Shown here: piece by piece, positions 27,150 through 35,137 of the stretch
Position numbering within the stretch: the stretch's first letter is position 1
Layout: every line of letters starts with the position of its first letter
Assembly (NCBI RefSeq): GCF_014137865.1
Contig: NZ_JACGWU010000001.1
Coordinates: 62,001 to 126,000 of the forward strand
Source: Alpinimonas psychrophila
GTDB taxonomy: Bacteria > Actinomycetota > Actinomycetes > Actinomycetales > Microbacteriaceae
Direction of reading: 5' to 3'
Length of the DNA: 64,000 nt
Program-made: the position numbers and the translations under genes
Notes under the pieces: model-generated
The model's input: only the letters and a program-made list of their open reading frames with translations
Told to the model about the DNA's origin: nothing
Database searches by the model: none

Positions 27150-28268
27150 GTGATCTCCAAGAAGGTTGTTGCGCTCTGCGCGACAGTTGGCGTTGCCGTT
27201 TCCGGTCTCGCATTTGCACTTCCCGCCAACGCTGAGCCTGTTTCTAACAGCTACTCCATCGTTGGATCTGACACGCTCGAAGACGTGGTCAGCGCTATTG
27301 CAAACGGCTCCAACCTCACTGGCTCCACTGTGCGGGCAACTGCGGGCGGTGCCACTATCGGCTCGTTCGATGCAACGGGTTCATCCTCCATCATCACAAA
27401 GCCTTACGGAACGCGTTTCGCTCGCCCCAATGGTTCCGGTGACGGCAAACTCGCCCTCTCACGCTCCATCGATGGTGTCGGCTACACGTCGAACGCCTCC
27501 GGCGCCAGTGGAGTTCTTCCGTTGACGATCATCGCCGATCAGGTCGATATCGCTCGTTCATCGAGTGCCTCTGCGGAGAACACTGCTGGAACACTATGGC
27601 AGGTCCCCTTCGGCCGCGACGCCTTTGCTTACGCCTACGACTCCGCCTCGACCGTCGCGGGAATTGGCACGATCAGTAACGCTGACATGGCGAACCTGTA
27701 CTTGTGCGATGCCACGACATTGGCAACCTACGCGGTTACGCCCGTCATTCCCCAGGCTGGTTCCGGTACCCGCAAAGACTGGCTCTCAAAATTGGGGTTG
27801 ACCGAAACCACCTTGAAAACTGTCAGCGAGGGTGGCTGCGTCACTGAGGGCCAGGAGCACGATGCTTCAGCGCTTGGCATTAACCAGATCATGCCCATGT
27901 CTGCTTCGCGCTGGGTTGCGATGAACACGGGTGCCAGCTTCGCCAAGATGAAGAGCACGACCGTTCTCGGTTCGCTCGTCACTGGGCAGTCGCCGGTTAC
28001 AGGCACGGGAATCAGCATGGTTCCCAACGCCACGTACTACGCCGACACCAAATGGGGTCGCGACACTGTTTTGGTTGTGGAGTTTGCTCGCATTGACTCA
28101 ACCAACGCAAAGTACGACGCCAACCTTGCGGCATTGCTGAACCCTGCATCCAGCCAGAGCCTCGCAAACCTCACCTTCACTGGTGCCACCAAGGCAGGAA
28201 CGCTCAAAGGCAAATTCGGATTCGTTGCGCCCTTGAGCAGTGTCGCCTTCAAAATTGCCGCTTCCTAA
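27150..28268 (+). CDS. Secreted PstS-like substrate-binding protein without anchor
   Basis: 372 residues. The signal peptide 'VVALCATVGVAVSGLAFALPANAE' ends near residue 28 and has no lipobox. The mature part opens 'SIVGSDTLEDVVSAI', the PstS-type position for a bound oxyanion, with 'GSGDGKLALSRSIDGVGYTS' and 'VIPQAGSGTRKDWLSKLG' corresponding to the other phosphate-binding loops. No membrane anchor follows, so it should be released or held by another surface protein. GTG 27150 is chosen because AAAGG lies 8-12 bases upstream and the signal peptide starts there. Confidence 0.78.
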   Translation: MISKKVVALCATVGVAVSGLAFALPANAEPVSNSYSIVGSDTLEDVVSAIANGSNLTGSTVRATAGGATIGSFDATGSSSIITKPYGTRFARPNGSGDGKLALSRSIDGVGYTSNASGASGVLPLTIIADQVDIARSSSASAENTAGTLWQVPFGRDAFAYAYDSASTVAGIGTISNADMANLYLCDATTLATYAVTPVIPQAGSGTRKDWLSKLGLTETTLKTVSEGGCVTEGQEHDASALGINQIMPMSASRWVAMNTGASFAKMKSTTVLGSLVTGQSPVTGTGISMVPNATYYADTKWGRDTVLVVEFARIDSTNAKYDANLAALLNPASSQSLANLTFTGATKAGTLKGKFGFVAPLSSVAFKIAAS

Positions 28269-28301
28269 ATCCCATAACAATCGAAAAGGACAGTGAAAAT
28301 A

Positions 28302-29597
28302 ATGTTTAGCACAAAGAAAATTCGCTTAGCCGCCGTGGCGGTTGTCTCGATTGCCTGTGTCGCTCTCGCTGCAGGGTCGGCTTCGGCTGTCGTGCAGGGC
28401 AACGGCTCAGACTCCGGTCTGTATCTTTATGACGCCGTTCCCGCGCTCGCCGCCAGTAATGCCGTGTGGGCCTGGACCTCAGAGGCCTATGGTGCATCCA
28501 GCGCGACGGATGCAAATGCCGTGATCACCTGCTCGACCGGGTCTACGGGTGTCAAGACATTCATCGCCCTTGCCGGCGACGAGCGCATCGTTGCCAACTG
28601 GAAAGCATCGGCAGCGTCGGCGTTCATGTCGGGAACGAAGACAGTCTTGTCTCCCAACTTGTCGCTCGCATCACAGGTGAACGGTAACGCCGCAGCCGTC
28701 AAAGCTGCCGGCGGTAGCTACAGCCTCGGTGTCGCCTGCACGAGCAACTCGGGTGTCACCGTCACAGGAGCGGTCTACCGCACCATCAGCGTGACGGCCA
28801 GCACGGGCGCTTGGACAGCAACGGATGCCGTGGTCACCGATCAGTTCCGGTTCACAACCCAGCCTGCATCGCAGACGGTTGCCGTGGGTTCGAACGTCAC
28901 GTTCACAGCAGCCACCTCGGGTACCCCAGCTCAACTCAGTATCCAGTGGCAGAAGGCTGAATCGACAGCCACAACTACCTTCGCTGACGTCGCTGGGGCA
29001 ACTACGGGTACCCTCGTTGTGACCTCCGTTACCGATGCTGACAATGGTGACGTGTACCGTGCGGTTGCCACGAACAGCGCCGGAAACGTGAACTCCAGCT
29101 CCGCAATCCTGACAGTCTCCGCGACTACGGGTTCTGTGGGCATGAGCGCGGGCGTTGTCGCCGCACAAGATGGAGCCCTGAGTCTCTCAGTTCCCGCTAA
29201 TGCGACCGTCACCTTCAACACTCCGACTCTGGTGTCAAACAAGTCGACTGCGACCGGCGCCATGCCGGACATCACGGTCAACGATGCTCGCGTCAGCTCG
29301 CGTCCAGGGTGGTCATTGTCCGCTTCGGTCAATGACTTCTCGTACCTCACCAACACCATCAGCAAGTCGCAGCTTGGCTTTGCTCCGGCAAAGGTGAGCG
29401 CAACCGCTGTGGCAACGCAAGCTGGTGTGACTCAGGTCGCGGGAGCTGCTGTTTACCCAGCTGTCATCGCAACCGGTACCGCCGCTAACACCGTGGGAAA
29501 CACCGTATTGAATGGTGTTCTTACGTTCGTGGCTCCTCAGGAAAAGCCTGCGGGAACCTACACCTCGACGATGACGCTCACGCTCATCACGAACTAG
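28302..29597 (+). CDS. Secreted protein with an Ig-like domain
   Basis: 431 residues. The signal peptide (about 5-30) ends 'GSASAV'. Domain 1 (about 30-175) is shared with the lipoprotein encoded next: the block 'AAGGSYSLGVACTSNSG' then 'RTISVTASTGAWTA'. Domain 2 (about 180-275) is Ig-like: 'FTTQPASQTVAVGSNVTFTA', 'LSIQWQK' and 'DNGDVYRAVATNSAG'. The C-terminal domain is beta-rich and ends 'AGTYTSTMTLTLITN'. There is no anchor or LPxTG signal. ATG 28302 fits the AAAGGA ribosome site better than GTG 28293. It is closed by a strong terminator. Confidence 0.72.
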   Translation: MFSTKKIRLAAVAVVSIACVALAAGSASAVVQGNGSDSGLYLYDAVPALAASNAVWAWTSEAYGASSATDANAVITCSTGSTGVKTFIALAGDERIVANWKASAASAFMSGTKTVLSPNLSLASQVNGNAAAVKAAGGSYSLGVACTSNSGVTVTGAVYRTISVTASTGAWTATDAVVTDQFRFTTQPASQTVAVGSNVTFTAATSGTPAQLSIQWQKAESTATTTFADVAGATTGTLVVTSVTDADNGDVYRAVATNSAGNVNSSSAILTVSATTGSVGMSAGVVAAQDGALSLSVPANATVTFNTPTLVSNKSTATGAMPDITVNDARVSSRPGWSLSASVNDFSYLTNTISKSQLGFAPAKVSATAVATQAGVTQVAGAAVYPAVIATGTAANTVGNTVLNGVLTFVAPQEKPAGTYTSTMTLTLITN

Positions 29598-29608
29598 CAA
29601 AAGTGAAT

Positions 29609-29644
29609 GGTGGGGAGGGCCTTCGGGTCCTTCCCGCCATTTTT
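29609..29644 (+). terminator. Intrinsic terminator inside the pst surface cluster
   Basis: A 13-bp GC-rich stem (GGTGGGGAGGGCC with GGTCCTTCCCGCC, including G-T pairs) closed by a TTCG tetraloop and followed by five T. It lies 11 bp after the Ig-like gene, so expression of the downstream surface genes and pstB must rely on readthrough or on internal promoters. Confidence 0.85.
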
Positions 29645-29676
29645 CGCACGACCCAATCCCACCTTGGAGGGAACTC

Positions 29677-30210
29677 GTGGACCAAAGATATTCGCGGATG
29701 TTGAGGCTCGGCATCATTCTTGCTCTCGCTACGTCGCTGACCTCGTGCGCGGGTACGGTCGGGAATGTCGTCGACGTTTCCTCAGACGGTCCCGTCTTCA
29801 TCTTCGACGGCGGCGATGCCGTTGTTGCTCCGGGCACGAAAATGGCGTGGAACGACGACGCCTTTGCGTCTTCGGTTGAGGCAACAGAATACGCCGAATT
29901 CTTGTGCCCAGAATCCTCCACAGGTGGTTTTAGCTTTCTGGCAGAGCGCGGAAATGAAAAGTCTCCTTCTGCTTGGAAAATGAATGCCCCATTGGGTTTC
30001 CGGCCAGGGAGCCATAGTCTGCTCGCGCCAGTGGTGACACCCGATTGGCTCATCAACGGTGATTTTGCCCAGATCAAAGCTCAAGGCGGCAGCTACAGCC
30101 TGGGTGTGGCCTGTGTCGAAAACAACGGATTGTCAGCGTCCAAGGTGTTCTTCCGGAGCATCACTGTCACGGCCGGCACGGGTGACTGGACGGCCGACCC
30201 CAATAAGTGA
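29677..30210 (+). CDS. Lipoprotein paralogous to domain 1 of the Ig-like protein
   Basis: 177 residues. A lipoprotein signal peptide with lipobox 'SLTSCAG' puts the lipidated Cys near residue 25. The mature domain repeats the arrangement of the preceding gene's domain 1: 'SDGPVFIFDGGDAVVAPGTK', 'FSFLAERGNEKSPSAWKM', 'AQGGSYSLGVACVENNG' and 'RSITVTAGTGDWTAD'. It lacks the Ig-like and C-terminal domains. GTG 29677 is supported by GGAGGG 7-12 bases upstream. Anchored and released paralogues side by side suggest shared binding partners (inference). Confidence 0.75.
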   Translation: MDQRYSRMLRLGIILALATSLTSCAGTVGNVVDVSSDGPVFIFDGGDAVVAPGTKMAWNDDAFASSVEATEYAEFLCPESSTGGFSFLAERGNEKSPSAWKMNAPLGFRPGSHSLLAPVVTPDWLINGDFAQIKAQGGSYSLGVACVENNGLSASKVFFRSITVTAGTGDWTADPNK

Positions 30211-30223
30211 TTCAGTCATCTTC

Positions 30224-30241
30224 CGTTTACTGCACGTTAAG
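30224..30241 (+). promoter_or_regulatory. Candidate Pho-type direct repeat in a pst spacer
   Basis: CGTTTACT at 30224 and CGTTAAG at 30235 are 11 bp apart, the repeat spacing used by OmpR/PhoB-family regulators. The first copy is identical to the octamer at 24232. It lies upstream of the DUF916-like gene. The assignment is tentative. Confidence 0.3.
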
Positions 30242-30284
30242 ATTTGCGACGGTCACCAGACACATGGCTTTGAGGTAATAGAAC

Positions 30285-31364
30285 ATGCAATCTGATCGTT
30301 CGCGTCTATTCATGGCGCCTCGGGCCTCGTTGAGAGCGGCAACCCTCGTTTTTGCCTCGATGGCCATGTTTGCCCTCGTTGGTTTTGGTTTCACGAGCCC
30401 GGCCAGCGCTGAAGACGCTCAGAGTTTTTCGGGCGCTCCGTCTGACGGCACCCAGGCCGATTCAACGCGCACGACTTTCTCTTATGCGGCGGCTCCGGGG
30501 CAGACGTTGAGTGACGCATATATTTTGATTAATGACGGTACCGTTGTGCAAGACATCACGATTTTGGCGACCGATGCTTTCAACGCGGAGGATGGTTCTT
30601 TCTCTCTCTTGGACACGACTGCTCCGGTTGTCGATGTGGGGACCTGGGTCACGTTTGAGGGAGTACCGAGTCAGGTGATCACTCTCGAACCGGGGGCAAC
30701 GAAAGTTATTCCCTTCGTGGTCAACATTCCGGCGGATGCTCGCCCAGGCGACCACGTTGGCGGAATCATCGCTTCGGTTTCAAGTATTGACGGCCAGGTC
30801 AAGCTGGAACGGCGTGTTGGGACACGCCTCTATGTTCGTGTTGCTGGTGACCTTCAAGCTGGATTGACAGTGAGCGGTCTCGGGTCCACCTACGAACCCA
30901 GCCTCAATCCCTTTGATGGAAAACTCGTGCTCACCTTCACCGTTCAAAACTCGGGCAACATTGCGCTTGGCTCGCGCGGATTCGCGTCTGTCACCGGGTT
31001 GTTTGGAATTCCTCTCTCGGGACAAGCCAACTTTGCCGTGCCAGAGTTGCTTCCAGGAGCCACGCACGTGGTCACCACTGAGATCCCCGGCGTCTGGCAG
31101 TGGATCTGGATGAACGCCAAACTTTCGTCTATTGGTGTTGACGCGAATAAGGCGATGGTAGCTGGCGTCATGCCGACCGCCACCCGCGAAGCCTCAACGT
31201 GGGCTGTCCCGTGGGCTCTCCTCATCCTCCTAATCGCTGCAGGATTCGTTTACTTTTACATTCGATTCTCGCGTCTGAATAACGAACGTCGCTCCCAGCA
31301 ATGGATGGAATACACGGAAGCCGAAGCGCGTCTGCGTGCTCGTGAGGAAACGCCCGAATTGTGA
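30285..31364 (+). CDS. DUF916-like cell-surface membrane protein
   Basis: 359 residues. The signal peptide ends about 'SPASAED' (residue 42). The extracellular part resembles DUF916, the peptidoglycan-binding domain of WxL-interacting proteins: 'FSYAAAPGQTLSDAYILINDG', 'FVVNIPADARPGDHVGGIIASV' and 'VKLERRVGTRLYVRVAGDL'. A second beta-sandwich follows at about 200-295 ('LTFTVQNSGNIALGSRGFASV'). A transmembrane helix (about 306-326) and a charged cytoplasmic tail end the protein. GAGG lies about 10 bases before the ATG. The next gene overlaps its stop. Confidence 0.78.
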   Translation: MQSDRSRLFMAPRASLRAATLVFASMAMFALVGFGFTSPASAEDAQSFSGAPSDGTQADSTRTTFSYAAAPGQTLSDAYILINDGTVVQDITILATDAFNAEDGSFSLLDTTAPVVDVGTWVTFEGVPSQVITLEPGATKVIPFVVNIPADARPGDHVGGIIASVSSIDGQVKLERRVGTRLYVRVAGDLQAGLTVSGLGSTYEPSLNPFDGKLVLTFTVQNSGNIALGSRGFASVTGLFGIPLSGQANFAVPELLPGATHVVTTEIPGVWQWIWMNAKLSSIGVDANKAMVAGVMPTATREASTWAVPWALLILLIAAGFVYFYIRFSRLNNERRSQQWMEYTEAEARLRAREETPEL

Positions 31365-32728
31365 CGAAAAAGCGCCTTCCTCTCCTGGCGTGCGGTTCCC
31401 CATCCATTGCGACGGGCGCCTGCGTTGTGCTCGCCATTGCCCTCTCGAGTCTTCTCATTCCCCAGGTTTCGCAAGCCGTCGATGCAACCCCGGCTCCTGT
31501 CGGCATCAACGTCAGCGTTCCCGTGATCGAGGCTCCTCCAGCCCCGACCGCTGGCGCCATTATTCCCGTGGGTGCTGCCGCGGACACGGCCCAAGTCGAG
31601 GTCGTCGTCGCGGGGTTGCAACCCTATTCCTACTTTGAGCTCTACCTCTACTCGACACCGAAACTCGTGGCAAGTGGTTTTGCCGACAGCACTGGGACGT
31701 TCAAGGTCACGATTATTCTGCCTACGACCCTCGAAGTCGGAAACCACTCACTTGGCGTAAAAGCGACCGATGCCGGCGGACAGCCTTACACCAAAACCAT
31801 CAGCCAATTTGCGATTACAGCGGATCGGCGTCTTGCCGGTGCCGGCCCAGGCTCATCACTCATCTCCTCAACCGTCAATACTGCCGGAAGTGTCGCATCG
31901 TCGACCCAGACGACCCAGACGACGCAAACGGATCCGGCAGCGGCCGTGGAGGCACTCGGCTCCAACCCGCTTGATGTAGGAGGCATCCTCTACGCAGGGG
32001 GTGTCGTGGCATCGACCGCCCCTTTGGTGACTCCTCGTGGCGGCACGGTAATTCTGGCCATGACCGTCAAGAACGTGTCCAACACCACCTTTGACGTGAG
32101 CTTGGATTTTTGGCTCACGTCTCCCCTTGGAGACACCCTCGCGTATCTTGACCCCATCAGTGTTGCGGGATTGGCGCCCGGGGAGACTCGTACCGTGCAA
32201 GCGACTTTGACGAACGTCGGCCAGTGGCCTGTCATGACAGCGCATGCCACGTTGACCCCTCCGGCTGCTGTTGAGGGCACTGACCTTTCTGCGGTCACCC
32301 GTGACACTGTTGTCTGGATGTGGCCATTTTTTGCCCTCATAATGTTTGGACTTCTTGTCGCTGGATATGCTCTGTGGCGTTTTCTACCGATCATGGGAAA
32401 GGGCCGTCGTGCCGAGCGTAGCCAGCGACGGGATGACGCTGAGACTCTGGCGGATGCGGCGGCGATTGTGCGCGCCGAAGCCCACATTGTTGACGCTCAG
32501 GCATCGCTGGATGACGACCCTCTTTTCGTAGCGGAACCCGAGCGCCCACACCCCCTCGAACCAGCAGCCAGTGTGGTGCCGAAGAAGCCGCGAGCACCCA
32601 GAACCCCCAAAGGTGTGCCGGCCGCTGATAACGACGCTGTCACGAAACCTGTCGCCAAGAAACCACCGGCACCCCGCGCTCCGAAGGTTGTCTCCCCAGC
32701 CTCAGAAAGCCGTGAGGACGACGCCTAA
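31361..32728 (+). CDS. Single-pass surface protein with a cytoplasmic Lys/Pro tail
   Basis: 455 residues. The signal sequence (about 12-40) is followed by a beta-rich domain 'VEVVVAGLQPYSYFELYLYSTP' (about 65-155), a Thr/Gln-rich linker, and a second beta domain with 'TPRGGTVILAMTVKNVSNTTFDV' and 'GLAPGETRTVQATLTNVGQWP', similar in style to the preceding protein's second domain. A helix at about 312-340 crosses the membrane. The cytoplasmic tail contains repeated 'KKPxAPRxPK' motifs. The GTG overlaps the previous stop, and its own stop overlaps the next start by one base. Confidence 0.65.
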   Translation: MTKKRLPLLACGSPSIATGACVVLAIALSSLLIPQVSQAVDATPAPVGINVSVPVIEAPPAPTAGAIIPVGAAADTAQVEVVVAGLQPYSYFELYLYSTPKLVASGFADSTGTFKVTIILPTTLEVGNHSLGVKATDAGGQPYTKTISQFAITADRRLAGAGPGSSLISSTVNTAGSVASSTQTTQTTQTDPAAAVEALGSNPLDVGGILYAGGVVASTAPLVTPRGGTVILAMTVKNVSNTTFDVSLDFWLTSPLGDTLAYLDPISVAGLAPGETRTVQATLTNVGQWPVMTAHATLTPPAAVEGTDLSAVTRDTVVWMWPFFALIMFGLLVAGYALWRFLPIMGKGRRAERSQRRDDAETLADAAAIVRAEAHIVDAQASLDDDPLFVAEPERPHPLEPAASVVPKKPRAPRTPKGVPAADNDAVTKPVAKKPPAPRAPKVVSPASESREDDA

Positions 32729-34011
32729 TGTCAGACCCTAAGAATCACGAAACGCCCTTCTGGCGAAAGCTCACAGATTCCTTTGCGTCCTCCGCAACCA
32801 AAATAATTGCGCATTGGTCGGCTCCCGCTCGAGCCGATCGGGCAGCATCAAAAAACGAGCAGGCAGCCGAACGTGCGCGGCGCATGCCGCCTAAAGGCTG
32901 GAAGCCCGGACAGCCCTACATCTTTGAGACGCAAGATGAGACTCGTGTCGAAGCCGCCACTGACCCTGCCCATTTCGAGCCGGGCGGGCCCGAGCCTGTG
33001 CGCCACGAGTCTGGAGCCCAGACGGCACCGCAACACGGGACAGGCCTCGGCAGCCATCGGATCTCTGATGGTAAGCGTCCACGCAAGCCGCCTAAGCGTC
33101 CACGTAACTTCGTTCCCGGGGGCAAATACGCGGGTGCCCCGAGCGCTCGGCCGCCGATTGTTCTCACCCGCCGCGAGCTCATAACCCGCAACTCTCTTGC
33201 CGTGCTGAGCGTGCTCATCCTGGGTCTCATTATCAATATCTTCATCCTGGGAAACCTGCAGCATTCGGCAGCACAGCAGCAACTCACCAATACCTTCAGA
33301 GTCCAACTCAGCGACGCTACGGCTCCCGTGAGTGAAGGTGACTATCAGAAGTTCCTCCTCACCGATGGGGTGCCGGTCGCCTTAATTGATATTCCGTCCA
33401 TTGGTGTACGCGAAGTCATCGTGGAGGGCACAAGCTCCAGCGTTTTGAAGGCCGGCCCGGGTCACCGCCGCGACACCGTTCTTCCGGGGCAGTCAGGGGT
33501 GAGCGTCATCATGGGCCGCGCTGCTGCCTACGGCGGGCCCTTCTCTCGCCTCCAGGAATTGAAACCGGGCGATCCATTTAGCGTTATCACCGGGCAAGGC
33601 AAACAAACCTTCGAGGTATTGGGGCTTCGCTACGCGGGAGACCCCTCTCCCGCGGCGATGAAGGCAGGATCCTCGCGGATCATTCTTGAGACGGCCCGCG
33701 GACCGGCGTTCGTCCCCACCGGCATCGTTCGTGTGGATGCGCAACTCACCAGCGCGGTTCAACCGTCTGGACAGCGTCAAACGACGTTCGTAACTTTGCC
33801 CGCCGCGGACCGCGAATTGGCCACCGATACCCGCTCCATTTGGGCTCTCGTCTTTGCTTTGCAGTTCTTGGTACTGATCGAAGTTGCCCTCGTGTGGGCC
33901 TTTGTGCGCGTGGGCCTTCAGCGCACCTGGGTCGTATTTGTCCCCCTCTTTCTGCTCGCAGGACTTCTCGTTGCTGACCAGGTAACGAGCCTCCTGCCTA
34001 ACCTGCTCTAG
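32728..34011 (+). CDS. Sortase-fold protein lacking catalytic His and Cys
   Basis: 427 residues. A basic cytoplasmic N-terminus (1-150) leads to a helix (about 157-176), an extracellular sortase domain (about 200-345) and two C-terminal helices (about 371-394 and 400-423). The fold is recognisable from 'VALIDIPSIGVREVIVEGTS', 'LKAGPGHRRDTVLPGQSG' and 'GPFSRLQELKPGDPFSV'. Where active sortases read 'GHRTTYG', this has 'GRAAAYG' (R264 for His), and where they read 'TTC', this has 'ETA' (A323 for Cys). The Arg-bearing strand remains ('GIVRVDA', R335). It is probably a scaffold rather than a transpeptidase. Confidence 0.75.
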   Translation: MSDPKNHETPFWRKLTDSFASSATKIIAHWSAPARADRAASKNEQAAERARRMPPKGWKPGQPYIFETQDETRVEAATDPAHFEPGGPEPVRHESGAQTAPQHGTGLGSHRISDGKRPRKPPKRPRNFVPGGKYAGAPSARPPIVLTRRELITRNSLAVLSVLILGLIINIFILGNLQHSAAQQQLTNTFRVQLSDATAPVSEGDYQKFLLTDGVPVALIDIPSIGVREVIVEGTSSSVLKAGPGHRRDTVLPGQSGVSVIMGRAAAYGGPFSRLQELKPGDPFSVITGQGKQTFEVLGLRYAGDPSPAAMKAGSSRIILETARGPAFVPTGIVRVDAQLTSAVQPSGQRQTTFVTLPAADRELATDTRSIWALVFALQFLVLIEVALVWAFVRVGLQRTWVVFVPLFLLAGLLVADQVTSLLPNLL

Positions 34012-34027
34012 TTAAAAGGATCAGCTC

Positions 34028-34990
34028 ATGACAAATGTGGAACCGAACGACATCACAAAGGTCTTGCCCCTAATTTCGCAAGACCGACCCCCAGCATCGG
34101 ATCCTAGCGCCGTGCTTGAAAAGACTAAACGCCGACTCTTGCCGTGGTCGGCGCCCAAAGTGCACGAACCGAAGATGCGTCGCGGAAACCACATGCCGCC
34201 GCCAACTCCCGAGCCACTCGCGTCTCTCGAAGGCCGCAATGTGTCGGCATGGTTTGGCACACACCAGGTGCTCGACCGGGTGTCGTTGACGATGCCGGCC
34301 GGCGTGATCACGTCCCTGATTGGCCCGTCGGGCTGCGGTAAATCGACCTTCTTACGCATCCTGAACCGCATGCACGAGCTCGTGCCCTCGGCCAGCCTCG
34401 CGGGCGAAGTCTTGCTCGATGGTCAAGACATCTATGACGCTGAGCGCAAACTCGTTGACGCGCGCAAGTCAATTGGCATGGTCTTTCAGAAGCCCAACCC
34501 TTTTCCGGCGATGTCAATCTACGACAACGTTATCGCCGGCCTGAAACTTACCGGAGTGCGTGCCGATAACGACCGCAAGGATTTCTTGGTGGAGTCGTCG
34601 CTGCAGAAAGCCGGCCTCTGGAAAGAGGTCAAAGATCGCCTGCGCTCGCCTGGTGGTGGGCTCTCGGGTGGCCAGCAGCAGCGTCTGTGTATTGCGCGTT
34701 CACTCGCCGTCATGCCGCGCGTTTTACTCATGGATGAGCCGTGTTCGGCGCTGGACCCCACCTCCACGCGCGTCATCGAAGAGACGATGTTGGAATTGGT
34801 GAACGACGTCACCATCGTCATCGTGACGCACAACATGCAGCAGGCTCAACGCGTCTCGACGCAGTGTGCGTTCTTCTTGGCTTCGCAGGGAACGCCCGGG
34901 CTCATTGTGGAGCACGGCGACACGGAGGCGATGTTTGATTCGCCGATTGATCCCCGAACGTTTGACTATGTCAATGGACGTTTCGGGTAA
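34028..34990 (+). CDS. pstB: Phosphate ABC transporter ATP-binding protein PstB
   Basis: 320 residues with a complete ABC ATPase: Walker A 'GPSGCGKST' (99-107), Q-loop 'VFQKPNPFP', signature '[16 protein letters not shown]', Walker B '[13 protein letters not shown]' and H-loop 'IVTHNMQQ'. '[18 protein letters not shown]' is characteristic of PstB. The first 65 residues are an extra Pro/Lys-rich extension not found in ordinary PstB (about 250-260 residues). It is separated from pstC-pstA-pstS by seven surface-protein genes but is the only ATPase in the cluster. Confidence 0.92.
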   Translation: MTNVEPNDITKVLPLISQDRPPASDPSAVLEKTKRRLLPWSAPKVHEPKMRRGNHMPPPTPEPLASLEGRNVSAWFGTHQVLDRVSLTMPAGVITSLIGPSGCGKSTFLRILNRMHELVPSASLAGEVLLDGQDIYDAERKLVDARKSIGMVFQKPNPFPAMSIYDNVIAGLKLTGVRADNDRKDFLVESSLQKAGLWKEVKDRLRSPGGGLSGGQQQRLCIARSLAVMPRVLLMDEPCSALDPTSTRVIEETMLELVNDVTIVIVTHNMQQAQRVSTQCAFFLASQGTPGLIVEHGDTEAMFDSPIDPRTFDYVNGRFG

Positions 34991-35014
34991 CCCGAATGCA
35001 GGGGGTTAGATTCG

Positions 35015-35043
35015 CGCACGGCTTTTTGGAATGGGGCCGTGCG
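35015..35043. terminator. Hairpin after pstB
   Basis: A perfect 8-bp stem CGCACGGC/GCCGTGCG with a 13-base loop, 24 bp after the pstB stop. There is no T-run after the stem on the plus strand, so it is either a weak or factor-dependent terminator or an RNA-stabilising structure. Confidence 0.4.
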
Positions 35044-35061
35044 TGATATTCTCAGTTCCAC

Positions 35062-35137
35062 GGGTCTATGGCGCAGTTGGTAGCGCGCTTCGTTCGCAAT
35101 GAAGAGGTCGGCAGTTCGAATCTGCCTAGATCCACCA
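35062..35137 (+). tRNA. tRNA-Ala (anticodon CGC)
   Basis: A 76-base cloverleaf. The acceptor GGGTCTA pairs with TAGATCC and includes the G3-U70 wobble that identifies alanine tRNAs. The D stem is GCGC, the anticodon stem CTTCG/TGAAG closes the loop TTCGCAA, and the T loop is TTCGAAT. CCA is encoded (35135-35137). Confidence 0.95.
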
